Source: Teretinema sp942493045 (GTDB taxonomy: Bacteria > Spirochaetota > Spirochaetia > Treponematales > Treponemataceae). From it: a stretch of DNA of 64,000 nucleotides. Under the pieces are notes generated by a model that saw only the letters and a list, made by a program, of their open reading frames with translations, had not been told where the DNA came from and searched no databases. Location of the stretch: the NCBI GenBank assembly GCA_942493045.1, contig OW818665.1, positions 1,364,001-1,428,000 on the forward strand. Direction: 5' to 3'. The position numbers and the translations under genes were made by a program. Positions 50,245 to 58,873 of the stretch are shown in pieces (positions within the stretch are counted from its first letter, which is position 1; every line of letters starts with the position of its first letter).

Positions 50245-50937
50245 TTACTCGTGTCTCGGATCGACATACTTTGCGGCTTCCGCAAAACGTCCGTAATTGC
50301 CCTTGGCTTTGGCGAGCGCTTCGTTGGCGTCCACGCCTTTCTTGATGGCGTCCATCATTTTACCGATGCTGACGAACTCGTAACCGATAATCGCGCCCTC
50401 TTTGTCGACGGCCAACCGGGTTACATAGCCTTCGGCCATCTCGAGATAACGGGGGCCCTTCTTGAGGGTAGCATACATGGTTCCAACCTGGCTGCGCAGA
50501 CCCTTACCGAGATCCTCGAGTCCGGCGCCGACCGGCAGACCTTCCTCGGAGAACGCGGACTGGCTGCGGCCGTATACAATCTGGAGAAACAGCTCGCGCA
50601 TGGCAGTGTTGATGGCGTCGCAAACGAGGTCGGTATTAAGCGCCTCCAGAATGGTCTTGCCGATCAGGATTTCGGAAGCCATGGCTGCCGAATGGGTCAT
50701 ACCGGAACAACCGATGGTCTCCACCAGCGCTTCCTGAATAATACCTTCTTTGATATTTAGGCTGAGCTTGCAGGCGCCCTGCTGGGGCGCGCACCAACCC
50801 ACGCCGTGGGTAAAACCGGAAATGTCCTTGATTTCTTTTGCCTGAACCCATTTTCCCTCCTGGGGAATCGGGGCTGGACCGTGATAAGCGGCCTTGGCAA
50901 GAGGACACATGTGTTCCACTTCTGCCGAATACATCAT
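50245..50937 (-). CDS. NifU/IscU-like scaffold protein, partner of GGGtGRT protein
   Basis: A 230-residue protein whose middle part resembles the IscU/NifU N-terminal fold: WCAPQQGACKLSLNIKEG then ETIGCSGMTHSAAMASEIL, aligning two Cys with the first two cluster ligands of IscU. The HC pair that gives the third ligand is not seen, and about 100 extra C-terminal residues follow (TMYATLKKGPRYLEMAEGYVTRL). Fe-S assembly or binding is plausible but not shown. The ATG at 50937 has AGGAGA upstream. It is the first gene of the two-gene operon. Confidence 0.87.
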   Translation of the reverse strand: MMYSAEVEHMCPLAKAAYHGPAPIPQEGKWVQAKEIKDISGFTHGVGWCAPQQGACKLSLNIKEGIIQEALVETIGCSGMTHSAAMASEILIGKTILEALNTDLVCDAINTAMRELFLQIVYGRSQSAFSEEGLPVGAGLEDLGKGLRSQVGTMYATLKKGPRYLEMAEGYVTRLAVDKEGAIIGYEFVSIGKMMDAIKKGVDANEALAKAKGNYGRFAEAAKYVDPRHE

Positions 50938-51067
50938 ACTGATTTTCTCCTGAATTAGAGGACTTTGAAAGCCGGTTATGGCTTTTTTCGTTGTAGGTAA
51001 GTGTATAAAATTATCGATTAAATTTCTAGGGGTTGGACTATGGTGAATTATTGCAAGAAAAAACTGA

Positions 51068-51096
51068 TTGACAGGCCAGGTGTCTGATATTACTCT
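51068..51096 (+). promoter_or_regulatory. Promoter of the vapBC-like operon
   Basis: Perfect TTGACA (51068-51073), 17-base spacer, TACTCT (51091-51096), 19 bases before the antitoxin ATG. Confidence 0.75.
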
Positions 51097-51115
51097 TACG
51101 GTAGGAGGTAATACC

Positions 51116-51367
51116 ATGAATATTACCGAAAAGGGACAGGTAACAATCCCACAGGCGATCAGGGAAAAATACCGCTTATTGCCAAACAGCGCGGTAGATT
51201 TTATTGAAGAAGGCGGGCGGGTCTATATTCAGAGTTCTGCAGCACAAAAACGCACCCAGCGTTTCGCGGAAGTGCGCGGAACGGCCGATTCCGGATTAAG
51301 TACGGAAAACATCCTGGCTTTAACACGGTCTGAAAGCGCCTCCGAAAAATCCACCAGCTACAGTTGA
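51116..51367 (+). CDS. AbrB-type antitoxin (VapB-like)
   Basis: An 83-residue protein with a SpoVT/AbrB swapped-hairpin DNA-binding domain at the N-terminus (MNITEKGQVTIPQAIREKYRLLPNSAVDFIEEGGRVYI, named as a landmark) and a polar C-terminal tail that would wrap the toxin. Such antitoxins bind their own promoter and the partner PIN toxin. The ATG at 51116 has GTAGGAGG upstream. The stop shares one base with the toxin start (TGATG). Confidence 0.93.
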   Translation: MNITEKGQVTIPQAIREKYRLLPNSAVDFIEEGGRVYIQSSAAQKRTQRFAEVRGTADSGLSTENILALTRSESASEKSTSYS

Positions 51368-51768
51368 TGGCCATCCTGGTAGATTCCTCGGTACTGCTTG
51401 ATATTCTAACCGGTGATGTTAACTGGTATGAATGGTCGATGCAGCGGTTGGTAGAGTTTGATCTTCAAGAAGAATTATTGATCAATGAAATGATCTGGGC
51501 AGAATGTTCCGGCGGATTTTCACGCATCGAGCAGTATCGCGCCGTGATCGCGCACCTTAATCTGCGCCATGAAAGCATTCCCGAAGAAGCCCTCTTTCTG
51601 GCAACAAAGGCCTTTATTAATTATCGTCGCTCCGGAGGCACAAAAATCCGGCCGCTACCGGACTTCTTTATCGGCGCACACGCCGCTGTGAAGGGATACA
51701 GACTGCTCACCAGGGATCCGGATCGGGTACACAGCTATTTTCCACATACCGCGATTATTAGCCCTTGA
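51367..51768 (+). CDS. PIN-domain toxin (VapC-like)
   Basis: A 133-residue PIN-domain ribonuclease. The acidic active-site residues are in place: Asp in LVDSSVLLDIL near residue 6, Glu in MIWAECS near residue 40, Asp in PDFFIGAHA near residue 98 and Asp in TRDPDRV near residue 117. It should cut RNA when free of its antitoxin. It is translationally coupled to the AbrB-type antitoxin gene. It looks intact and functional. Confidence 0.93.
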   Translation: MAILVDSSVLLDILTGDVNWYEWSMQRLVEFDLQEELLINEMIWAECSGGFSRIEQYRAVIAHLNLRHESIPEEALFLATKAFINYRRSGGTKIRPLPDFFIGAHAAVKGYRLLTRDPDRVHSYFPHTAIISP

Positions 51769-51769
51769 G

Positions 51770-51798
51770 TTGATTTTAAGCCGGAAAAGACTGACAAT
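51770..51798 (+). promoter_or_regulatory. Promoter of the 51805 gene (leaderless type)
   Basis: TTGATT (51770-51775), 17-base spacer, GACAAT (51793-51798), six bases before the ATG. It starts right after the toxin stop codon. Confidence 0.65.
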
Positions 51799-51804
51799 AG
51801 AGGC

Positions 51805-52539
51805 ATGAAGCGCTGGTTATTATTATTACTGCTCTCAACCTTATTCCTCGGTTATGCTCAGGAATTAACAATCATGACAGAAGAAGACCCGCCATACAAT
51901 TTCTCCGGCCAAAATGGGCAAGCCGAAGGCTTCGCAGTTGATCTGGTCAGAGAAATTCAGCGCCGCACGGGAAATTCCAATGAAATTCTGATACTGCCCT
52001 GGGCCAGGGCTTATAATACGACTCTCAACGCACCGAATTGCGTGCTGTTTACCATGGCCCGTACCGTGGAACGCGAGCCGCTCTTTCACTGGATCGGTCC
52101 CATCCTGGAAAACAGCTGGGTTATAATCGGCCGCGCGAATCAGAGGCCGCGACTCGAAAGTCTCAATGACGCCAGGACTCTCTCGGCGATCGGCGTTGTC
52201 CGAGAATTTGCCAGCGCCCTCTTTCTGGAATCCCAAAATTTTACCAATCTGGAACCGACAACCCGGAATACCCAAAATGTCGATAAACTGCGAACCGGCC
52301 GGATTGAAGCCTATGTCAGTTCCAACCACACTTGGCAAAGCGAGATCCGCTCAATGGGACTCGATCCATCTCAATTTCGGGTATTGCTGAGCTTCCACAC
52401 TATTGATCTGTATATTGCTTTCTCAAAACAGACCAACCCGGCCCTGGCCGCCCGCTGGCAGCAGGCTCTAAATGCTATGCGCGCTGACGGCAGTTATCGG
52501 ATCATTGAAGAAACATGGTTTTCAACGCGACCGAACTAG
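51805..52539 (+). CDS. Periplasmic solute-binding protein (type 3 family)
   Basis: A 244-residue exported protein. It has a signal peptide (about 1-19, ending GYA), then a solute-binding type 3 domain beginning LTIMTEEDPPYNFSGQNG with LVREIQRRTGN, ending near the C-terminus with ALNAMRADGSYRIIEETWF. There is no lipobox and no transporter gene nearby, so it may serve a distant transporter or a sensor. No Shine-Dalgarno sequence is seen at a usable distance; the promoter ends six bases before the ATG, as at several other leaderless-type genes here. Confidence 0.88.
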   Translation: MKRWLLLLLLSTLFLGYAQELTIMTEEDPPYNFSGQNGQAEGFAVDLVREIQRRTGNSNEILILPWARAYNTTLNAPNCVLFTMARTVEREPLFHWIGPILENSWVIIGRANQRPRLESLNDARTLSAIGVVREFASALFLESQNFTNLEPTTRNTQNVDKLRTGRIEAYVSSNHTWQSEIRSMGLDPSQFRVLLSFHTIDLYIAFSKQTNPALAARWQQALNAMRADGSYRIIEETWFSTRPN

Positions 52540-52585
52540 ACCGGACAAGAATGCAGTTCTTCCTCCGCGGCAGGGATTGCAGCGG

Positions 52586-52649
52586 TATACTTTTGCGCGC
52601 GGCGCAAAAGATACAAGCGCAAAGCCCGACGGCGCGCGCTTCGCGCGCC
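52586..52649. repeat. Pair of strong GC-rich hairpins (REP-like)
   Basis: Between two convergent genes lie CTTTTGCGC / GCGCAAAAG (52590-52610, perfect 9 bp, loop 3) and GGCGCGCG / CGCGCGCC (52631-52649, perfect 8 bp, loop 3). Neither has a clear T tract, and G+C is far above the neighbours. The rest of 52540-52720 shows nothing else. Confidence 0.6.
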
Positions 52650-52720
52650 GGGCCGCCCCGCCCCGCTCCATTGCCTCTCTCCCTTACCCCATATTCCCTG
52701 AACGATTTGCCGGTGAGCTG

Positions 52721-54343
52721 CTAAATCGCCCGGATTGACTCATCCAGGTCGCGGATCACCTCGTCGCTGCGCTGGCCGAGGTTCCTGACGGTGCCGGCGC
52801 GGGAAAGGATGTCGGTGAAACTGGAGGTTATCGTTTCCAGGCTGGAAAGGGTGCGGGCGGTCTTTTCGCGGACGGCCTCGATCGAACCGGAATTAGTGCC
52901 GATCATGCCGTTCATGCCCTGGATCGATTCGGTCATCTCGCGGGAGGCGGTGACCACGTCCGAAACCGAACGGTTAATATCCTTGGTGCCCACCGACAGC
53001 TCGCGCATGCCTGAAATAATTTCCTCGAAAGCCGAACGGGTTCCGCTGATTTCCCGGCCAATCTGCTGAAAGGCCGCCTCAATTTGATGATTGGCCGTTT
53101 CAGCCTCGCTGATCTGCTGAAAAAACCGGCCGAGGCCGTCGCTGATGGTCCGGCTGTTGGAGGCGGTTTCCTCGGCCAGGCGGCGGATTTCATCGGCGAC
53201 CACGGCAAAGCCCTTGCCGCTGTCTCCGGCGTGGGCCGCTTCGATGGCGGCGTTCATGGCCAGTAAGTTGGTCTGACTGGAGATGGCGCTGATCACCTCG
53301 ACCACATCCTGCAGTGACTTGCTGCTCTCGGTCAACGACGAAATCGTCTTGGCTGAGCTGTCGGCAGTTTCGATCCCTTCAGCGATACTGCTGGCCAGGC
53401 TCTCGACGCTGTCCCGGTTTCTGGTGGACACCGCGGTAATACTTTCGATGGAAGCGGTCATTTCCTCCACCGCCGAAGAAGCCTGCAAGGTCATGGCCTG
53501 ATAACTTTCCGTTGAGCGGGTAAGTATGGCGGTGGAGCTGACGATACCGTCATTGGTGCGGGCGGTGTTATCGACGTCGCCCCGCAGGGAGACGACTTCA
53601 CGGCGGATGTCGCCGATACTGCGTTCAATGGCTCCGGCGGCGGCGGCCATCGATTCAGATTCCGAGAGCAGGTCCGACCCGACATGCAGACCGTCATGAG
53701 CCAGAGTCATAGCCCCCCGGATGCGCTCAACCTTGGCCGCGGCGGTTTGAGCCTCTTTTTCCAGGGTGATAATGTACTTATCCATAATGTTGACCAGGGA
53801 ATAGGCGATTACGCCGGTGGTCAGCAAGCCCATGGTACTGTTGATGATTCCTGTGGAAATGGTGGCGGTTAATACCCCGGTTACATTACGTATCATTAGA
53901 TACACCAAAACGTTGGCCGTGAAAAAAAAGAGAGTTACTACGGGAACGTGCCAGCGTTTGCCGAAAACAGCGGTATAGACGATCAGGTAAGGCAGATAAA
54001 AGATGTAGGTACTGAAGGCCGTTTCGGGGGCGGTACGGGAATTGATAAAACGCAGAGCCACCGCGACCAGCATTGTCGGCAGGGCGTACGACCATACCGC
54101 GGCTGTCAGGTTGCCGGAACGCAACACTGCCAGGCTCACAATAACCAGAACGATAATGCCCGCGCCGCCAATGAAGCCTTTCCGGGCTAGCACCGCGTCC
54201 ATCGGCATGATCACATACAAAATCATCAGCATGGCCAGTAGCAGCAGCATAAAAAAACTGTAAAAGAGAAAGATGCGGGCCTTACTGCGGCTTATATAAT
54301 CGCGATTCTCAAAAGCAGACAAGAAAAAGCGCTCGATATTCAT
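52721..54343 (-). CDS. Methyl-accepting chemotaxis protein
   Basis: A 540-residue chemoreceptor. About six membrane segments occupy residues 25-195, with no large periplasmic domain and no HAMP domain. A coiled-coil signalling domain (about 230-540) has the conserved hairpin tip QTNLLAMNAAIEAAHAGDSGKGFAVVADEIRRLAEET, named as a landmark. It would couple to CheA/CheW to steer the flagella. The ATG at 54343 (MNIERFF) has GCGGAG upstream. It lacks known ligand domains, so the stimulus may be membrane-borne. Confidence 0.95.
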   Translation of the reverse strand: MNIERFFLSAFENRDYISRSKARIFLFYSFFMLLLLAMLMILYVIMPMDAVLARKGFIGGAGIIVLVIVSLAVLRSGNLTAAVWSYALPTMLVAVALRFINSRTAPETAFSTYIFYLPYLIVYTAVFGKRWHVPVVTLFFFTANVLVYLMIRNVTGVLTATISTGIINSTMGLLTTGVIAYSLVNIMDKYIITLEKEAQTAAAKVERIRGAMTLAHDGLHVGSDLLSESESMAAAAGAIERSIGDIRREVVSLRGDVDNTARTNDGIVSSTAILTRSTESYQAMTLQASSAVEEMTASIESITAVSTRNRDSVESLASSIAEGIETADSSAKTISSLTESSKSLQDVVEVISAISSQTNLLAMNAAIEAAHAGDSGKGFAVVADEIRRLAEETASNSRTISDGLGRFFQQISEAETANHQIEAAFQQIGREISGTRSAFEEIISGMRELSVGTKDINRSVSDVVTASREMTESIQGMNGMIGTNSGSIEAVREKTARTLSSLETITSSFTDILSRAGTVRNLGQRSDEVIRDLDESIRAI

Positions 54344-54456
54344 GGGTACTCCGCTATAACGCAAATGTCCAAAGTCTCAACTAAGGGTAATTGAGGAAGT
54401 TGGCGCTGTCAAGAAAAGTTAAATTTTTTTCGCCGGAAACGCGATCCGTTTGACTA

Positions 54457-54486
54457 TTGAGCCGAAGTGGAACGGTATTCTATACT
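54457..54486 (+). promoter_or_regulatory. Promoter of the 54493 gene (leaderless type)
   Basis: TTGAGC (54457-54462), 18-base spacer, TATACT (54481-54486), six bases before the ATG. No Shine-Dalgarno sequence. Confidence 0.72.
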
Positions 54487-54492
54487 CAGCGA

Positions 54493-55362
54493 ATGAGAAA
54501 AAGTAAGCTGAGTGCATTTTCAGCGGGGCAAGCCCGTTTCGCCCCCGGGAAGCTCGCCCGCATAGCGCTGGTGTGGCTGTTATGCTTTTCGTGCGCCTCT
54601 TTTCCACAAAACGGGGTAAACCGGATCCGCTTTCTGGAAGTCGGTTCTCCGGAAGTCACACCTGAGCTGGAGGGCTACCGTATAGCCTTTATCTCCGATA
54701 TCCATCTTGGCAATAATTTTCCGGTCGAGCGCTTTGAGGCGCTGATCGCGGCTGTGAACGCCCAAAATCCGGACTGTATTATTCTCGGCGGGGACAATAC
54801 GCTGGACATGCCTCTTATCCGCCGCTTCGCGGAAATGTCCAGTCGGTTCTCGGCTCCGGAAGGGGTCTACGCGGTGTTGGGAAATCATGATTTCTACAAT
54901 GGACGCTCGGAAAATATCCGTGCCCTGCGGCGCTCCGGCATCGTTGTCCTCGATGAAACCGTCATCATCACGCCGCGAGGTTTAAAACTGGCCGGTATCA
55001 ATGATTTCCGGGATACTTTCCCGGCGATGGGCCGGTTCCAGGACATCCTCGACAAAGAAGGCTTTACCATACTGGCCAGCCACAACCCGGACTTCGCCGA
55101 GAAAACGGATATCTCGAGCTTCGATCTGGTGCTCAGCGGTCACACCCATGGCGGACAGATTACTTTCTTCGGCTACGCGCCGGTGCTGCCCTCGGCCTAC
55201 GGTCAAAAGTACCGCAGCGGTACCGCCTGGAAAGACGGTACTCCGGTGATAGTATCCAACGGCGCCGGTTACGGCGGGCTGTTCCTGCGCTTCCGCGTCG
55301 GGGCCCCTTCGGACTTTCTTATACTAACGCTGCGCCGCACCGACCGCCGGTCAGTTCAGTAA
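54493..55362 (+). CDS. YaeI-like metallophosphoesterase
   Basis: A 289-residue protein with an N-terminal hydrophobic segment and a lipobox-like CFSC, then a calcineurin-type phosphoesterase domain. The metal-binding motifs are all present: ISDIHLG near residue 72, GGDNT near residue 105, GNHDF near residue 135, SHNPD near residue 197 and SGHTHGG near residue 216. It is like YaeI/YkuE enzymes, some of which cleave lipid pyrophosphates such as UDP-diacylglucosamine; the substrate here is not known. Its 3' end overlaps the convergent YigZ-family gene by 44 bases. Confidence 0.9.
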   Translation: MRKSKLSAFSAGQARFAPGKLARIALVWLLCFSCASFPQNGVNRIRFLEVGSPEVTPELEGYRIAFISDIHLGNNFPVERFEALIAAVNAQNPDCIILGGDNTLDMPLIRRFAEMSSRFSAPEGVYAVLGNHDFYNGRSENIRALRRSGIVVLDETVIITPRGLKLAGINDFRDTFPAMGRFQDILDKEGFTILASHNPDFAEKTDISSFDLVLSGHTHGGQITFFGYAPVLPSAYGQKYRSGTAWKDGTPVIVSNGAGYGGLFLRFRVGAPSDFLILTLRRTDRRSVQ

Positions 55363-55912
55363 CCAGATCGCGGAGCGCCGGCCAAAGGGAAGCGTCGGCC
55401 GTGGCGCTCAGCGTAACGTCAGTACCGTAGTCCTCGATCAGGTCCCGGGCGCCATGAGCAGCTAGAGCGCGGCACAGTTTTTCATGATTGTCGTAGCCGA
55501 GAGTTACTGTGAACCGTACCTCGGCGATCAACGGCCGCGTCAACGCCGACTCCAGGACCGCCTTGGCGGCTTCACCGTAAGCCTTGACCAGGCCGCCGGT
55601 TCCCAGCAGGGTTCCGCCGAACCAGCGCGTCACCGTAAGCAGGATGTTAGTTGTGTTCGATCCTTTCAGCACTTCCAGCACCGGCCGTCCGGCCGTTCCT
55701 GAAGGCTCCCCGTCATCTGAACAGCCCTGGATCAAACCATCTGGACCGACGGCAAAGGCATGCACCACGTGGGCGGCATCCGGATAGCGGGCCTTTTGCT
55801 CCTTCAGCAGGGCACGGGCCGCTTCCTGATTTTCAACCGGAAAGACCTCGGCCAGAAATCGCGATTTTTTGACTGTCGTTTCAGAGCGGTGAGCGGCGGT
55901 CAGTATCAGCAT
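55319..55912 (-). CDS. YigZ/IMPACT-family (UPF0029) protein
   Basis: A 197-residue member of the IMPACT/YigZ family. The N-terminal domain has KKSRFLAEVFPVENQEAARALL and the signature SDDGEPSGTAGRPVLEVL near residue 65, then VTRWFGGTLLGTGGLVKAYGEA. The C-terminal domain is the small YigZ ferredoxin-like fold. Its role is not settled; it may act on translation or ribosome rescue. It lies between the phosphoesterase and the second CHASE2 cyclase gene. Confidence 0.95.
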   Translation of the reverse strand: MLILTAAHRSETTVKKSRFLAEVFPVENQEAARALLKEQKARYPDAAHVVHAFAVGPDGLIQGCSDDGEPSGTAGRPVLEVLKGSNTTNILLTVTRWFGGTLLGTGGLVKAYGEAAKAVLESALTRPLIAEVRFTVTLGYDNHEKLCRALAAHGARDLIEDYGTDVTLSATADASLWPALRDLVTELTGGRCGAALV

Positions 55913-55924
55913 ACCGCGGTCGGC

Positions 55925-58732
55925 TTACTTGGTAGTCATCGAGATAACATCCGACCAGTTTTCCGGCACGCCGGTTTTAGCCAGCTCCCGGCAGCGCTCC
56001 ATGAATATTTTGGAAGCGGCATCCTCGGGATTCTCAGTTAATATCGCTCCGAAAGATTTCGCGGCTTCCTTGAACTGGCGGTTCAGATACAAATCCAGGG
56101 ATACATGAAAGTCGTCCACCATTTTAATCATACCGGCGTCGGCTTCGGAGCGTACCGCCAGCAGGTTATACAGTTGTACCGGTGTGTCAATTCCGACAAC
56201 GCGGACGCGGTCCAGCCGCCGGCCCAGGAACTGGTTTCCGGTATCGTTCCAGGTAGTCTCCGAAACCAGTATCCAGGTACCATACTGTTTATTGACGCCT
56301 TCCAGACGGGCGGCCATATTTACGTCGTTACCCATGATGGTGTAATTCATCTTGTTGTCCGTACCCATATTGCCGACTACCATGCTGCCGGTGTTTACAC
56401 CGATGCGCGTATAAATCGGCATTGGAATTTCGCCGGTTTTATAGAGCTCTTCGTTCAACCGGGTCTCGGCCTGCTTCATGCGCACGGCCGCCAGGCAGGC
56501 CCGCGCGGCGTGATCCGGCAGATCCAGCGGCGCTCCGAAAAATGACACAATGGCGTCACCGATGTATTTATCGATTGTACCTTTCTGATCAAGTACAATG
56601 TCGCTCATTACAGTCAGGTACTTATTGAGAATCTGAACCAGGTTTTCAGGCGTGACTTTCTCCGACAGACTGGAAAAACTCTTAATATCGGTAAACAGGG
56701 CGGTAATCTGCTTTTCCTGGCCGCCAAGGCGTAACAGTTCCGGATTGTCGACTATTTCATTAACCACGTCCGAGGACAGATACATGTTAAAAGCCTTGCG
56801 GATAAAGCTTTTCTCCTGCTCGGAGAACACAAAACGCAAAATTGAGATCAGCAGGAAGGTGACAAAGACCGAAAAAAGCGGCACAAAGGTTTCGACATAG
56901 ATCCGGAAAAAGGAAAACAGCAGCACATTGATAACCATTACCAGGGCGGTGGCGCTCAATCCATAAAAAATTCGCATAGTCAGCGACTGAATCTTGCGAA
57001 ACGAGAGGGCACTCAGATAACACATCAGCAGGGCCAGCAGCCAGGACATCCATACCGGGGCGGGGGTGATAAACTCGCCGGTCATGATGGTATTGTAAAT
57101 ATTGGCGTGTGTACCGACATTGGGGTAGGACTTATGAAAAGGATTCACGCCGAGGTCGGAAGTGCCGACCCCGGTGTAACCGATGATGCAGAATGAACCG
57201 GCCGCGCTTTCCCGCAGCTGTCGCATCTGATCGTTATAAGCCTGCAGTTCCTGCCGGTAGATGTCAAAATTGTTTTTTATATTCGCCAGAAAAGAGGTGT
57301 ATTGGTCTGTCCCGGTACGCTCCTGAATCCGGCCGATGGTGTCGTATATTTCTGTGTCAAACCCACCTTCCAGAAACTGACCGTACTCATCAAAAAAAAC
57401 ATCCCTGGCGGCGAAAAGCTCATCAAAATCAGTTCGCTTGCGATCCAGCAAATCAGATTTCCAGTGATCCAGTTCGCGATAACTTTCCAGCAGATATACC
57501 GCGGCGTCATGGTAAGACAAATAGCCGGAGGCATTGCGTATCTGCAAGGCCAGAATCGCGGCCAGATTCTCAACCAGCTTTTCCTCGTACTCATCTGCCT
57601 GCCGAACCGCGTAAATTGACACACTTCTAAAACTGCTGTTTTCCGGGTCATTAGGCTCGGCGAAGGGTTTTTTAAGCCAGTTGATCAGAAACCGTCCGTT
57701 CTTATCCAGAGGAATGCTGATATCACGCCTTTTCTCAGCAGCGGTTCCCAAGGATGCCGGATCAATGGCGTTAACCAGAATTAAGCGATGACTGCGCCGG
57801 ATCAGTTTTTCGGGCTGAAGGATATCCAGAATGGGTGAAAACACCAGTTGGCCGACATACCGCCCGCGGTGCTCGGTAAGCAGCTCGATGCGGCGGCGCA
57901 CTCCGTCCGTGTCAATGATAACATTGGGAAAACCGGCTCCGGCCGAGGCTGACAGCAGGGGGAGAATCGCCGGAGAGATTCCGGCATCCTGATCGTTCTC
58001 GCGGCGGGTAAGCGCGTTGTCGGCGTTGATATATAACGCGGGATCTTCCACATTACGGAACAGCAGATTTTCCCAGGCAAATTCTTCAGCGGCTTTCGAT
58101 TCGGACTTGATATTAATGGCCGCGGCGTTGATTGTAGTATAGGCAAATCCGAAATAGGCCAGGGCTTTGGCAAAATACTCATCATTATCCCTGAAAATGT
58201 TGGAAGTAATGGAAGATGACAGTTCGTTCATGCGCTGGTCGATATAGCCGGCCATGTCGGCGCCCACTTCAACCGCGTCGGCGGCCGGAATATTGCGTTC
58301 GGTGATTGCCTGAGAAAATTCCGACAAATATTCCAGTATTTCCTGGTGTACGTCAGAATAAAGGGCCGGAAACTCGTTTTTCACATACACCCGGTTCACC
58401 CCGGACTGGCCCGGGGACAGATATTCAATATCGAACACCACCCGGCTGGCGCCTAATTCCCGTAATCGGATCAGGGTATCGCCGATTACATCCCGGCTCC
58501 AGGGAAAAGCGCCGATCTCTTCGATGGCGGTATCATCAATATTTAACAAAAGGACGTCTTTGCGTTGGGTAACTTCAGGTTTTATGGCCAACAGGGTATC
58601 ATAAAAGCCGAATTCAAACGTTTCCATCTGCGGTAAAAGCGAAAGCAGCAAAAAGAAAACAACAGATGAAAAGGCCACAACATATTCCAGCTTTTTCTTA
58701 AAAAGATCGGCAACGATTGTAAGGTGTTTCAC
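55925..58732 (-). CDS. CHASE2-domain adenylate cyclase 2
   Basis: A 935-residue protein with the same plan as the cyclase at 19372-22071: a membrane segment, a large periplasmic CHASE2 domain (about 40-560), three membrane segments (about 565-650) and a class III cyclase domain (about 670-860). Catalytic residues are intact: FTDIKSFS and GDAIVSFFG for metal, IDKYIGDA for substrate and NDVNMAARLE. A TPR-like tail follows. It starts with GTG, with GGGAGTAT upstream. It is divergent from an envelope operon that ends with a FecR-like gene. It likely makes cAMP in response to an envelope or small-molecule signal. Confidence 0.94.
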   Translation of the reverse strand: MKHLTIVADLFKKKLEYVVAFSSVVFFLLLSLLPQMETFEFGFYDTLLAIKPEVTQRKDVLLLNIDDTAIEEIGAFPWSRDVIGDTLIRLRELGASRVVFDIEYLSPGQSGVNRVYVKNEFPALYSDVHQEILEYLSEFSQAITERNIPAADAVEVGADMAGYIDQRMNELSSSITSNIFRDNDEYFAKALAYFGFAYTTINAAAINIKSESKAAEEFAWENLLFRNVEDPALYINADNALTRRENDQDAGISPAILPLLSASAGAGFPNVIIDTDGVRRRIELLTEHRGRYVGQLVFSPILDILQPEKLIRRSHRLILVNAIDPASLGTAAEKRRDISIPLDKNGRFLINWLKKPFAEPNDPENSSFRSVSIYAVRQADEYEEKLVENLAAILALQIRNASGYLSYHDAAVYLLESYRELDHWKSDLLDRKRTDFDELFAARDVFFDEYGQFLEGGFDTEIYDTIGRIQERTGTDQYTSFLANIKNNFDIYRQELQAYNDQMRQLRESAAGSFCIIGYTGVGTSDLGVNPFHKSYPNVGTHANIYNTIMTGEFITPAPVWMSWLLALLMCYLSALSFRKIQSLTMRIFYGLSATALVMVINVLLFSFFRIYVETFVPLFSVFVTFLLISILRFVFSEQEKSFIRKAFNMYLSSDVVNEIVDNPELLRLGGQEKQITALFTDIKSFSSLSEKVTPENLVQILNKYLTVMSDIVLDQKGTIDKYIGDAIVSFFGAPLDLPDHAARACLAAVRMKQAETRLNEELYKTGEIPMPIYTRIGVNTGSMVVGNMGTDNKMNYTIMGNDVNMAARLEGVNKQYGTWILVSETTWNDTGNQFLGRRLDRVRVVGIDTPVQLYNLLAVRSEADAGMIKMVDDFHVSLDLYLNRQFKEAAKSFGAILTENPEDAASKIFMERCRELAKTGVPENWSDVISMTTK

Positions 58733-58873
58733 GGGTATACTCCCTGTTCAATTCAACTTTGTTAACAAGCTGTCCAAAGTATAACACATAGAGAGAAAAA
58801 AGAGAAAAGTGATGAATATACTTTATATTTCGATAAATTACGTTATAGTATCTATTATAGAAGGAGTACTTAC

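Noticed and set aside
52472..52738. An 88-codon plus-strand frame across the hairpin region
   Set aside because: It starts inside the solute-binding gene, covers GC-rich hairpins and ends in the MCP gene. No ribosome site and no plausible product.
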